A stretch of 64,000 nucleotides of DNA, taken from NCBI GenBank assembly GCA_044230205.1, contig JBGARN010000007.1, positions 4,404-68,403 of the forward strand, in the 5' to 3' direction. Below are positions 39,647 through 49,044 of the stretch, piece by piece. Each line of letters begins with the position of its first letter. The stretch's first letter is position 1. Both the position numbers and the translations under genes were made by a program. This stretch comes from JAEUTH01 sp044230205 (GTDB lineage Bacteria > Bacteroidota > Bacteroidia > AKYH767-A > OLB10). Below the pieces are notes generated by a model. It worked only from the letters and a program-made list of their open reading frames with translations, was not told the origin of the DNA and did no database searches.

Positions 39647-41640
39647 ATGAATTTCAGTTCAACAACACTTCAGGACTTCAATCAATCATCCAAATTGGAA
39701 TGGCTGGAAACCGGGCTGGCGGTTATGCAAGCTCTACAGTTGCCGGTGCAAACGCGCGCTACCATGGTTTATTGATTGCTTCAACCAGGCCGCCTGTCGG
39801 ACGTGTTACGATGCTCTCAAAATTGGATGAAACGATTATTTGTGGCGAAGAAAAATTTGAACTAAGTAGTAATCAATACCTGGGAGCCAATCATCCAAAT
39901 GGTTATACATTCTTAAAATCATTTTCAAAAAGAATTATTTCCTGAATGGATTTATGAATTGCCCAATGGAATTGAAATAAAAAAAACCATTGCAGCTGTT
40001 AATGGTGAGAATACAACGCTCATTATATATGAAGTGTTGAAGGCGAAGCAAAGTTTCACCATGGAATTACTTCCACTTGTTTCAGGAAAAGATTTTCATT
40101 CGCTTATTCGAGCCAATGAGAATATAAATCGCGAAGCCAGTTTTGAGAACTCCACATTGATTGTAAAGCCTTACCAGGACTTGCCTGAAATGTGTTTCTT
40201 GCTGCCGGTACCACATTCCCGCAACAACAGGATTGGTATTATAATTTTGACTATGCAATTGATAAGTATCGCGGACAGGAATTTACTGAAGACCTTTTCA
40301 CTTATGGAAAACTATCTAAGGAATTAGAACCGGGTGATAAATTTGGAATAGTCATCTCCACAGAAGATACAAGCAATAAAAATTCATTGGAGCTATTTGC
40401 AAAAGAAAAAGCCCGAAGAGAAAGCCTTATTGCTCCCCTCTCTCTTGGAGAGGGGTTGGGGGTGAGGCAAATTCTCACACTTGCTGCCGACCAGTTTGTT
40501 GTTAAGCGCGGTGAAAATCTTAAAACCATAATTGCAGGTTATCATTGGTTCAGTGACTGGGGGCGAGATACGATGATTGCATTGCCGGGCTTATGCCTGT
40601 CAACGGGGCGATTTGACGATGCACAAAAAATTCTTTCAGCTTTTGCAAAAAGTGTTTCGCAGGGAATGTTACCCAATCGTTTTCCTGATTATGGTGAAGA
40701 GCCTGAGTACAATACGGTGGATGCCACACTTTGGTTTTTTATTGCGATTAAAAAATACTTAGATGCAACTGGAAATAAAAAGTTTGTACTGAATGAATTG
40801 CTTCCCGTGTTGAAAGAAATTATTGACTGGCATTTTAAAGGGACGCGATATAACATTCACGCGAACAACGATGGCTTGCTTTACCAGGGATCTGACGGTC
40901 AACAACTTACCTGGATGGATGCACGTGTCGGTGATTGGGTGGTAACTCCGCGTATTGGTAAAGCTGTTGAAATAAATGCATTATGGTACAATGCGCTTAT
41001 GATTTATGCTGACTTGCTTAAACTGAATAATGAAAATGATGCAGCAAAAATATTTTCAACTCACGCTGATAAAATAAAAAATCAATTCACAGAAATTTAT
41101 TGGAATGAAGAGCAACAATGTTTATATGATTTTATCAAAGATGATTATAAGAATAGAGCAGTACGACCGAATCAATTGTTCGCTTTGAGTTTACCTTATA
41201 CTTTGATAGAAGGAGAAAAAGCGGAATTGATTTTAAAAACTGTTTCTGAAAAACTTTATACTCCGGTTGGCTTAAGAAGTTTATCACAGGATAATCCTGA
41301 TTATAAAGGCACTTACGGTGGTGACCAATGGCATCGTGATGCTGCCTATCACCAGGGAACAGTTTGGAGCTGGTTGCTCGGTCCTTATATAGATGCTATC
41401 ATAAAAGTGAAAGGAACTGACGGAAAAGCTGAAGCAAAAAAAGTAATAGAGAATTTCACTTATCATTTTAGTGAGCATTGCGTTGGTAGTATTTCTGAAA
41501 TTTTTGATGGCGATGCTCCAAACGCACCGCGAGGTTGTATTGCACAGGCCTGGAGTGTTGGAGAATTACTGCGCGTGATAACTGATTATGATTTATTAAG
41601 TGAAAAGAAGTCTTCTAAACACAAAAAGCAAACAGCTTAA
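39647..41640 (+). pseudogene. Glycogen debranching enzyme (amylo-alpha-1,6-glucosidase), frameshifted
   Basis: Read with corrections, this is a normal-length (about 664 aa) bacterial debranching enzyme. An N-terminal domain (EWLETGL, then GGYASSTVAGANARYHG) leads to a C-terminal GDE_C barrel with YHWFSDWGRDTMIALPG, NTVDATLWFF and GDQWHRDAAYHQGTVW. Three single-base changes break the frame: a lost G near 39718, an extra A in the A5 run near 39930, and a lost base near 40190. The last 480 codons are open. The frames 2-1-2-1 need all three corrections. About eleven residues (APLSLGEGLGV) encoded by an inserted hairpin repeat sit at 40432-40465. It is either a recent pseudogene or a region of sequencing errors. 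The surrounding genes fit glycogen/glucose metabolism. Confidence 0.85.
40435..40468. repeat. Hairpin repeat inserted in-frame in the debranching enzyme
   Basis: CCCCTCTC (40435-40442) and GAGAGGGG (40448-40455) form a perfect 8-bp stem around a 5-nt loop, followed by TTGGGGGTGAGG. It is translated in frame as PLSLGEGLGVR. The same hairpin-plus-G-rich-tail design is seen in the intergenic elements at 43.6 and 45.2 kb. This type of element is widespread in Bacteroidota and is found both between and inside genes. Confidence 0.85.
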
Positions 41641-41676
41641 TGAAATTTATCATACCAGGAATATGTCAAATTATTA

Positions 41677-41705
41677 GGGAGCTTTTACAAGGTTCCCTTT
41701 TTTTT
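41677..41705 (+). terminator. Rho-independent terminator
   Basis: The stem GGGAGC (41677-41682) pairs with GTTCCC (41692-41697), with one G-U pair and a 9-nt loop, followed by eight T. It closes the GH63/dehydrogenase/debranching group. Confidence 0.72.
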
Positions 41706-41857
41706 GAAGAGCGGTTTAATATGCTTTTCAATTTGATAATCGAATTTCCAACTTCTGTCATCTCTTGTCTGCTCTGCGACAAATAATTTTTTTCTCCCTT
41801 ATTACTATTGTCTTTGAATTTGAAGTTTGATTTCAATTTCATTTAAAGACAATCATC

Positions 41858-43474
41858 ATGAATCAATACGATATTATTATCATAGGCACCGGGGCAGGGG
41901 GTGGAACCATTGCTCATAAACTGGCACCATCAGGTAAGAAAATTTTAATTCTTGAAAGAGGAGATTTCATTCCCCGTGAAAAAGAGAACTGGGATCCGGT
42001 TGAAGTAGCCACCAAAGGCCGCTACCGCACCAAAGAAAAATGGTATGATAAAAACAATGAAGCTTTTGAACCTTACACGCATTATTGTGTGGGTGGCAAT
42101 ACAAAAATGTATGGAGCTGCATTGTTGCGTTTGCGACAGAGTGATTTCAGCGAGGTGCAGCATTTTGACGGAGTTTCACCGGCATGGCCTATTAAGTACA
42201 ACGACCTTGAAAAATATTATTCGCAGGCGGAAAAAATGTACAGTGTACATGGTACACGTGGTTATGATATTACCGAACCCTATTCATCAGAAGCCTATCC
42301 ATTTCCATCGTTAAAAATGGAGCCGGATATGCATGAATTGTTTTTGCAGTTTCGTGCATTGGGTTATCATCCATACCCATGTCCTGTTGCAGTTCGCATG
42401 GACGAATGCATCAGAGGGGCATCGCCTTTGCGGTTGAGTAATTTTGACGGATTCCCTGATTTGACAGAAGCAAAGGCTGATGCACATGTGGTGGCCATCC
42501 GCGAAGCATTAACTTACAGCAATGTTACCTTAATGACCAATTGCAAAGCTGAAAAGCTAATGACGGATGCAGCAGGAAAAAAGGTAACAAGCGTGGTTGT
42601 GAATCAAAATGGAGTACAGCAGACTATTTCTGCTGATACCATCATTGTTTCATGCGGTGCAATTAATTCAGCAGCTTTATTTTTAAATAGTGCCAATGAA
42701 AAACATCCTAACGGGCTTGCCAACAGCAGCGACCAGGTAGGAAGAAATTACATGGCACATAACAATGGAGCACTGATAGTAGTTTCAAAGAAAGAAAATC
42801 GTGCACAGTTTCAAAAAGCATTTGGTGTTGCCGACTTTTATCATGCTACTGATGAATACAAATTTCCCTTAGGTGCCATACAGCTGATGGGAAAAACGGA
42901 TTACGATACGCTGGCGGGTTTAGCAAAAGATGTTTTGCCGGGCATGAGTGCAGAAGAAATTTCAACTCACTCCATTGACTTCTGGGTAACAGCAGAGGAT
43001 TTGCCACGTGCTGAAAATCGTGTTACGCTTACCGATGATGGTTCAATAAAACTTTCAGTAACACAAACCAATCGCGAGGCTTATGATAAATTAAAGTCAA
43101 AATTAAAAAGCATCATAGCAGAGATTGCAAAGAAAGATGAAGCGTTTAAAGATGCTGTTTACATTGGTTACGATTTAGGTGTGAGTGGAGTTTCACATCA
43201 AAACGGAACCATGCGTTTTGGAACTGACCCTAAAACCTCAGTATTGGATATTAATTGCAAAACGCATGACCTGGAAAATGTATATGTGGTGGATGCAAGT
43301 TTTTTCCCAAGCTGTGGCGCTGTAAATCCTTCGCTCACGATTATGGCAAATGCCCTGAGAGTTGGGGAACATATTTTATCAAGGCTTAACATCTCAATAA
43401 AAAATAACTCAAAAGAAACTGTTCCGGTGAAGGAAGAAAAATCTTCTTCAAGAATGTACCTGAACTTGTTTTAA
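41858..43474 (+). CDS. GMC-family FAD oxidoreductase
   Basis: A 538-aa flavoprotein of the glucose-methanol-choline family. The N-terminal dinucleotide fold reads IIIGTGAGGGTIAHKLA with ILERGDF after it. The C-terminal GMC domain has SHQNGTMRFG with the catalytic His, then VVDASFFPSCGAVNP with the conserved Asn. There is no signal peptide or Tat motif, so it is cytoplasmic unless exported with a partner. Substrates of the family are alcohols and sugars, and its place next to glucose dehydrogenase suggests a sugar or sugar alcohol. No cytochrome or gamma subunit of the gluconate/sorbitol dehydrogenase type is adjacent. The electron acceptor is unknown. Confidence 0.9.
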   Translation: MNQYDIIIIGTGAGGGTIAHKLAPSGKKILILERGDFIPREKENWDPVEVATKGRYRTKEKWYDKNNEAFEPYTHYCVGGNTKMYGAALLRLRQSDFSEVQHFDGVSPAWPIKYNDLEKYYSQAEKMYSVHGTRGYDITEPYSSEAYPFPSLKMEPDMHELFLQFRALGYHPYPCPVAVRMDECIRGASPLRLSNFDGFPDLTEAKADAHVVAIREALTYSNVTLMTNCKAEKLMTDAAGKKVTSVVVNQNGVQQTISADTIIVSCGAINSAALFLNSANEKHPNGLANSSDQVGRNYMAHNNGALIVVSKKENRAQFQKAFGVADFYHATDEYKFPLGAIQLMGKTDYDTLAGLAKDVLPGMSAEEISTHSIDFWVTAEDLPRAENRVTLTDDGSIKLSVTQTNREAYDKLKSKLKSIIAEIAKKDEAFKDAVYIGYDLGVSGVSHQNGTMRFGTDPKTSVLDINCKTHDLENVYVVDASFFPSCGAVNPSLTIMANALRVGEHILSRLNISIKNNSKETVPVKEEKSSSRMYLNLF

Positions 43475-43522
43475 ATTATTGAAGCAGGAAATGATTAGAC
43501 GAACATTATCATTTCTAAGAAA

Positions 43523-43650
43523 CTGTTTAAATATTTTAAAATGAATTACAAGCCTACGTGCAGCCTGTCCCAATAAGTTACTAACGCGCGATGATTCCCT
43601 TTAGGGTTAGGGTGTGGGAAGGCAACAGGAATATCTTAATAAGAAATCTT
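43523..43650. repeat. Direct repeat, copy 1 (upstream of the AraC-type gene)
   Basis: An imperfect 130-bp copy. It begins CTGTTTAAATATTTTAAAAT, has a 43-bp core at 43583-43625 (AACGCGCGATGATTCCCTTT and onward to GGCAA), and ends in AT-rich sequence. The core is 42 of 43 identical to copy 2 at 45187-45229. The two copies lie in the same orientation on either side of the 43767-45047 gene. Confidence 0.85.
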
Positions 43651-43766
43651 ATCAGCACTACCAATTGTGCTGATATTGTTTTATTGCGTCAGATTGTAGT
43701 CACACTTTATCGGGAAATACCCTTTAAGCTTTGCATTTTGATTAATTTGCATCTTAAATTACTGGT

Positions 43767-45047
43767 ATGAGTTTGTCCATTTTTTTATTTTATGGTTTTG
43801 CTTTTGTCGGGCTGTTGCATTCATTCATTTTTTCATTCCTGGCCATCCGCAATAAAAAAACTGCAGACCTTATCATTACACTTTTCCTGTTTGTTCAGTC
43901 GGTCATTATATTGGAATATGTTTTTTTCTGGACAGGCTTAAACAATCCCTACCATTACCTGTGCAACATTAGTATGACCTTGCAATTTCTTTTTGGCCCT
44001 TTATTATTAATGTATGTGGATTATGTGTTTAATGAAGAAAAGAAATTCAACAAGTTCTTTTTTCATTTCATCCCGGCTGCTGTCATTTTTATTTTGATGA
44101 TACCCTATTATTTCAGCACGGCTGATTTAAAGCTCAATCATTATAAAATGATAAAGTATTTTATCCTCGATTTACGGCTGGTTGTCTATGCCATCATGGC
44201 TCACATGACCTTTTACTTTATCATGATAATTTTCAAAATCATAAAAGAAAAGCGCATTGGTCATATTAAAAACTGGTTATTGACCATTGTAGGATTGTAT
44301 GGCTTTTACATTGCCTGTTATATTTCCTATTACGTGATGGTTCGTTACCCCTGGTTTACGCTTACCACCGATTATTTTGTTTCCATTGGAATGTGTGCAA
44401 GCATTACTGCCATTATCTATTTCGCTTATGGAAGGAAAAAAATCTTTGATGGTTTTCCTGTTACTGAATCACTGAACCTTGAAAACATTTACTTCTCTTA
44501 TAAGGAAGATGTAATAGCAGCGCCTCTCAAAAAAAAAGAACCAAGCCTGTTGTATAGTTATCCGGCTGGCACTGATAAAATACATGCTGAAGAAGAAGTA
44601 TTAACTGAAAAAGAACCGGAAATCAAAAGCGAGCCGGATCCTGTTCAGGAGAATTTTCCTGTCAAGTATAAAAACTCAGGTTTAACAGCCGATGCAGGTA
44701 ATGAATTAGCGGAAGCATTGAAACAAGTCATGCATAAGGAGAAACTTTACCGGGAAAGTGAATTGAAACTGGAAACACTTGCTGCAAAATTGAATGTTGC
44801 CAAGCATTATGTTTCACAGGTTATCAATCAGCATTATGGTGTTAATTTTTTTGAATACATTAATTTATTACGCATTGAGGAAGCAAAGCAATTGCTGATT
44901 TCGAATGATAAAAAATCAATGAACATCATTGAAGTGGCATACACTGTTGGTTATAACACCAAGAATACTTTCAATGCAGCTTTTCGCAGGATTGTGGGAG
45001 TAACGCCCACTGAATACCGAAACCAGAATCATATCCGCATGAATTAA
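43767..45047 (+). CDS. Seven-helix membrane protein with AraC-type HTH
   Basis: A 426-aa membrane-bound regulator. The N-terminal half (about 1-230) has seven hydrophobic helices. A charged linker (about 235-310, rich in Lys/Glu/Pro) leads to a C-terminal AraC/XylS double HTH (about 325-420) with LAAKLNVAKHYVSQVIN and the signature VAYTVGYNTKNTFNAAFRR. The architecture is common in Bacteroidota: a membrane sensor coupled to DNA binding without phosphorylation. It is flanked on both sides by a direct repeat about 130-150 bp long. Its targets may include the T9SS protein gene immediately downstream. Confidence 0.9.
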   Translation: MSLSIFLFYGFAFVGLLHSFIFSFLAIRNKKTADLIITLFLFVQSVIILEYVFFWTGLNNPYHYLCNISMTLQFLFGPLLLMYVDYVFNEEKKFNKFFFHFIPAAVIFILMIPYYFSTADLKLNHYKMIKYFILDLRLVVYAIMAHMTFYFIMIIFKIIKEKRIGHIKNWLLTIVGLYGFYIACYISYYVMVRYPWFTLTTDYFVSIGMCASITAIIYFAYGRKKIFDGFPVTESLNLENIYFSYKEDVIAAPLKKKEPSLLYSYPAGTDKIHAEEEVLTEKEPEIKSEPDPVQENFPVKYKNSGLTADAGNELAEALKQVMHKEKLYRESELKLETLAAKLNVAKHYVSQVINQHYGVNFFEYINLLRIEEAKQLLISNDKKSMNIIEVAYTVGYNTKNTFNAAFRRIVGVTPTEYRNQNHIRMN

Positions 45048-45111
45048 GTAATACCTTATCGGTAATGACCATCATTCAGGTTTATTGAAATTGTTTTGCA
45101 GAAAAATAAGC

Positions 45112-45253
45112 CTGTTTAAATTTCTTAAAAATTAATTACAGGCTTGTTCTCACCCCTCCCGATAGCTATCGGGACTAAAGGGTGCAAACGCGCGAAGATT
45201 CCCTTTAGGGTTAGGGTGTGGGAAGGCAATATGATTTTATTAATAAAAAATTT
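45112..45253. repeat. Direct repeat, copy 2, with a perfect palindrome
   Basis: The second copy begins CTGTTTAAATTTCTTAAAAA and contains the 43-bp core at 45187-45229. Between the two shared parts it carries CCCGATAGCTATCGGG (45158-45173), a perfect 16-bp palindrome, inside a larger CACCCCT...AGGGTG arm pair. Copy 1 lacks that palindrome. Confidence 0.85.
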
Positions 45254-45270
45254 AAACAATCTCTTATATC

Positions 45271-47073
45271 ATGAAAAAGATTCTATTCCTCATCGCATTA
45301 GCAGTTAACACCGTATTTAATTGCATCACCTTACAGGCACAAATTTTTACTAAAGTAACTTCAGCAACTAATCCTGTCGTTACCGATCCGCCTCAGTCAT
45401 TTTATGCCGGGGCAAGCTGGATAGATTATGACAATGACGGCTTGCTTGATCTATTTGTGGTTCGCACAGGGCTGTATCACAATGATGGTAACGGCAACTT
45501 TTCTAAAATTACCACCAGTGGTTTAGGATTAACAACAGGCATTGGCAATACATGGGCTGATGTGGACAATGACGGAGATATTGATTGCCTGCAATCAGGT
45601 GGTAATGCAGGAGGTACCAGATTTTTCCTGAACAATGGCAATGGCACCTTTACGCAAAACACCAGCGGACCTTTTGCAGTTGCTACAAAATTGCGCGGCT
45701 GGGGTTCTGCATTTGGTGATTACAATAATGATGGTAAGGTGGATTTATTTATTGCCGCCCCGGTTGGTTTTGCCGGCATTACCGACTCCTGCAAATTCCT
45801 GGTTAATACAGGCGGAGGAAATTTTATTCGCGTGGATACGGCTGGCATAACGGATACGCTGGATGCATTTACAGTTCCGACATGGAGTGATTATGACAAT
45901 GATGGCGATGCGGATTTGTTCATCGGTGCAGGACGTGTGAATGGTTCGCTTTCGCGCGATTATCTTTTTGAAAACAATCATTGGCAGGGAGGCAGCATAT
46001 TATTTTCAAGAATAAATTCTTCACCGCTTGGCACTGATTTGCATGACGGGCAGGTCTGGAACTGGATTGACTTTGATAACGATGGAGACCTGGATGCTTA
46101 TCTTACCAATTATACCGGAACAAGCCCTACAGGCTATCAAAATGAAATGTATAGAAATGATAACGGCACCTTTGTACAATTAACAGGTGCAGATGTCGGG
46201 CCTATTGTTACCGACATGGGAGTTTCACTTTCAAGCACGTGGGGCGATTTTGATAATGACGGTGATCTCGATTGCATTGTTACCAATGAAGGTCCGCAGC
46301 AAAATGTGTACTATCAAAGTAATATAGCGCAGGGCAGTACGGTGTTTACCAAAATTACCAACGAACCCATGGTGCTGAATAATGGCAATCACTGGTGTGC
46401 CACATCAGGCGATTATGATAACGATGGTGATCTGGATTTATTTATTTCAGGAAACAGTGATAACGGCTTATTTGAAAACACAACTACCAATACGGATTTT
46501 ATAAATATTAAATTAGTCGGGATTACTTCCAATAAATCAGCTATCGGGGCAAAGGTGAGTGTTAAAGCGAATGGCACATGGCAGATGCGTGAAATTTCTG
46601 CACAGAATACTTTTAACGGCATGAATATGCTTAATGCACATTTTGGTTTTGGAAATACAGGACCTGTTGCATTAAACATTGATACATTAATAATTGAATG
46701 GCCTACGGGGACATATGATATTTGTGCAAATGTTCCTGCCAATGTGTTTTATATCGCTACAGAAGGGCAATGCCCGGTTCCGGCAGCTGTCAGTGAAATT
46801 GAAAACTCAGGCAAAGATTTTTTTCTTGCAGCTGTTTATCCCAATCCTGTTAACGACTATTTATCTTTCAATTATAATTTATCCGCTCCTTCAAAAGTTG
46901 AACTTACTTTAATGGACACTGCAGGTAAAACTGTTTATAAAAAAGTGTTACCACAAGGTATAGCCGGGAATAACCCTACATCCATTGATATAAAAAAACT
47001 AAGCAAAGGATTTTACACCATGGTTTTAAAAAGCCATTCACAAACTTGCAAAGCGAAGTTTTTGAAGGAGTAA
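45271..47073 (+). CDS. FG-GAP/VCBS repeat T9SS protein with ASPIC/UnbV domain
   Basis: A 600-aa secreted protein with a signal peptide of about 24 residues (ending LQAQ). Seven calcium-binding loops of the form D(Y/F)DNDG(D)xD are spaced about 50 residues apart, giving an integrin-like FG-GAP beta-propeller (about 40-410). An ASPIC/UnbV domain follows (about 415-490, IGAKVSVKANG). A T9SS sorting domain occupies about 515-600 (YPNPVNDYL, GFYTMVL). The protein is surface-exposed and calcium-stabilised, likely for adhesion or polymer binding. It lies directly after the second direct-repeat copy. Confidence 0.92.
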   Translation: MKKILFLIALAVNTVFNCITLQAQIFTKVTSATNPVVTDPPQSFYAGASWIDYDNDGLLDLFVVRTGLYHNDGNGNFSKITTSGLGLTTGIGNTWADVDNDGDIDCLQSGGNAGGTRFFLNNGNGTFTQNTSGPFAVATKLRGWGSAFGDYNNDGKVDLFIAAPVGFAGITDSCKFLVNTGGGNFIRVDTAGITDTLDAFTVPTWSDYDNDGDADLFIGAGRVNGSLSRDYLFENNHWQGGSILFSRINSSPLGTDLHDGQVWNWIDFDNDGDLDAYLTNYTGTSPTGYQNEMYRNDNGTFVQLTGADVGPIVTDMGVSLSSTWGDFDNDGDLDCIVTNEGPQQNVYYQSNIAQGSTVFTKITNEPMVLNNGNHWCATSGDYDNDGDLDLFISGNSDNGLFENTTTNTDFINIKLVGITSNKSAIGAKVSVKANGTWQMREISAQNTFNGMNMLNAHFGFGNTGPVALNIDTLIIEWPTGTYDICANVPANVFYIATEGQCPVPAAVSEIENSGKDFFLAAVYPNPVNDYLSFNYNLSAPSKVELTLMDTAGKTVYKKVLPQGIAGNNPTSIDIKKLSKGFYTMVLKSHSQTCKAKFLKE

Positions 47074-47167
47074 ACTTCTGTAAACTCAAAATCAAATCAA
47101 ACCTGTCACCCACCCGACAGAATATTATCCGGGTTGAGACTCTCTTTGCAGCATTAATCAATTCTTA

Positions 47168-47905
47168 ATGCTGGTTGCGTTTAAAAATAACTGGAAGCTG
47201 TATTTAATTGAATCATGGGGCCTGGGTGTCTTTATGGTTTCTGCATGTTTGTTTGCCACCCTATTGGAATATCCATATTCTGCCATTCACCTTGCAATAG
47301 AAAACCATTTTGTAAGAAATGTATTGATGGGAATTGCAATGGGGCTTACTGCATTCGCCATTCTTGCATCACCCTGGGGAAAACTTTCAGGCGCACATAT
47401 CAATCCTGCCGTTACGATAGTAAATTACAGGCTGCGAAAGATTTCGCTGCATAATGCTACCTGGTACATAATTTTTCAAACCATTGGTGGAACGCTTGCA
47501 GTTTACCTGATGCAATTGTTGCTTGGGAATGCACTTATCAGCAAACCTGTGGAAAGTGTGGTTACCATTCCTTATTGCGGACATCCTGTGCATGCTTTCC
47601 TGGTGGAACTGGTCATTGCTTTTGTATTGATGATGACCATACAAATGGTCTCCAACTCATCGCTTGAAAAACATACGGCAAAGTTTGCCGGCTTCCTCGT
47701 GATGTTTTTTGTAATTATTGCCGGACCTGTTTCCGGTTTCGGAATGAATCCTGCGCGGACATTTGCTTCTGCATTACCTGCTCATAACTGGGATTCTTTC
47801 TGGATTTATCTTTTTGTACCTGTTGGCGGAATGTTACTGGCAACAGAAGTTTATCTCATCCTGAAAAAAAGATTTTTGATTTATGAGTTAAGAGTTAAAA
47901 GTTAA
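47168..47905 (+). CDS. MIP-family aquaporin/glycerol channel
   Basis: A 245-aa channel with six membrane helices and both half-helix motifs: NPA at 79-81 (GAHINPAV) and NPA at 194-196 (GMNPART), so the pore is complete. The family moves water or small solutes such as glycerol. The residues of the aromatic/arginine filter beyond R197 are not clear enough to choose. The last residues (YELRVKS) are encoded by an AT-rich simple repeat at the gene end. It lies next to the VOC gene, probably the same transcript. Confidence 0.92.
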   Translation: MLVAFKNNWKLYLIESWGLGVFMVSACLFATLLEYPYSAIHLAIENHFVRNVLMGIAMGLTAFAILASPWGKLSGAHINPAVTIVNYRLRKISLHNATWYIIFQTIGGTLAVYLMQLLLGNALISKPVESVVTIPYCGHPVHAFLVELVIAFVLMMTIQMVSNSSLEKHTAKFAGFLVMFFVIIAGPVSGFGMNPARTFASALPAHNWDSFWIYLFVPVGGMLLATEVYLILKKRFLIYELRVKS

Positions 47906-47911
47906 GAGTAA
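47880..47911. repeat. GAGTTAA-type simple repeat at gene end
   Basis: Three diverged GAGTTAA/AAGTTAA units overlap the last codons and stop of the aquaporin gene. This is the same kind of position as the ATAATTCATAA repeats at 51 and 52.1 kb, but a different sequence. Confidence 0.55.
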
Positions 47912-47951
47912 TAAGTTATCCGATTCACTAACAAATTAAATTTCAATTATA

Positions 47952-48986
47952 ATGTCACAAAAAATCAAACCGAAATTTTTCATTGTCTTCTTCGTAATAC
48001 TTGTTGCGCTCATTGCCGGCAAGGCTTTTAGTCAACCTGCACAAAAAGTTGAAGCAGTTGGGTTTACGGTATCCGATATGGATAAAGCTGTCGACTTTTA
48101 TTCAAAAGTTTTATCATTCAAAAAAATAAGTGACACAGAGGTGTATGGAACAAAATATGAAAAACTGGAAAATGTGTTTGGCTTACGCATGCGCGTGGTA
48201 AGGATGCAGTTAGGTGATGAAATAATTGAACTAACTGATTACCTCACTTCCGGTGGAAAATCAATTCCTGAAGATGCACGAAGCAATGATTTGACCTTTC
48301 AGCACATTGCAATAGTGGTAAGCGATATGGACAAAGCCTACCAGCAATTGCGCAGGTTTAATGTGGAGCATGTTTCAACAGGGCCGCAAACAATTCCGGT
48401 AAGCAACAAAGCAGCTGCAGGGGTAAAAGCATTTTATTTTCATGATCCCGATAACCATAATTTAGAACTGATTTATTTTCCGGCAGGTAAAGGAAATCCT
48501 AAATGGCAACAGGCGAATGGAAAATTATTTCTTGGTATTGACCATACAGCAATCGGAATTTCATCAACAGAAAAGAGTTTGAAATTTTATCGTGATGTTT
48601 TAGGCCTGGCATTAAAAGGCGAGAGCTTTAATTTTGGAACTGAGCAGGAGCATTTGAATAATGTGGAAGGCGCTTCATTACACATTTCAGGCTTACGCGC
48701 CAGTGATGGACCGGGTGTAGAGTTTCTTGAATATTTGAAACCGGGGCCGGGAGCTATCTATGCCACAGATACACGTTCTGATGATATCATAAACTGGCAA
48801 ACAACCATAACGGTGTCTCATCTTGATTTACTTTTCAATACGTTGAAGGAAAAGGGCTACGAGTTTGTTTCTAAAGAGATAGTGGCATTGGAAAATGGTT
48901 CTGAAGCAACCGAAAGAGCGTTAATCATTCGCGACCCTGACGGACACCAGGTACTTTTGAAAGAAGCAATTAAAAGCCAGAATTAA
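47952..48986 (+). CDS. Secreted two-domain VOC (glyoxalase-fold) protein
   Basis: A 344-aa exported protein. A signal peptide (about 1-27, ending AFSQ) precedes two vicinal-oxygen-chelate modules (about 33-175 and 190-340). Each has the VOC pattern: VGFTVSDMDKAVDFYSKVL and IGISSTEKSLKFYRDVLGL open the modules, and FHDPDNHNLELI and IRDPDGHQVLLK close them. The His and Glu residues for metal binding are present in both. Relatives include glyoxalases, dioxygenases and resistance proteins. The periplasmic location is unusual for glyoxalase I. The function is unknown. Confidence 0.87.
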   Translation: MSQKIKPKFFIVFFVILVALIAGKAFSQPAQKVEAVGFTVSDMDKAVDFYSKVLSFKKISDTEVYGTKYEKLENVFGLRMRVVRMQLGDEIIELTDYLTSGGKSIPEDARSNDLTFQHIAIVVSDMDKAYQQLRRFNVEHVSTGPQTIPVSNKAAAGVKAFYFHDPDNHNLELIYFPAGKGNPKWQQANGKLFLGIDHTAIGISSTEKSLKFYRDVLGLALKGESFNFGTEQEHLNNVEGASLHISGLRASDGPGVEFLEYLKPGPGAIYATDTRSDDIINWQTTITVSHLDLLFNTLKEKGYEFVSKEIVALENGSEATERALIIRDPDGHQVLLKEAIKSQN

Positions 48987-49044
48987 AGCATAAATGTAAA
49001 GTTGGCGACAATTGTTTTTGTACGATAGGCTTACGTTTACATCA

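Noticed and set aside
49012..49044. Upstream extension of the subtilase from a TTG codon
   Set aside because: The ATG at 49045 places the first Cys pair close to the N-terminus; the TTG extension has no support.
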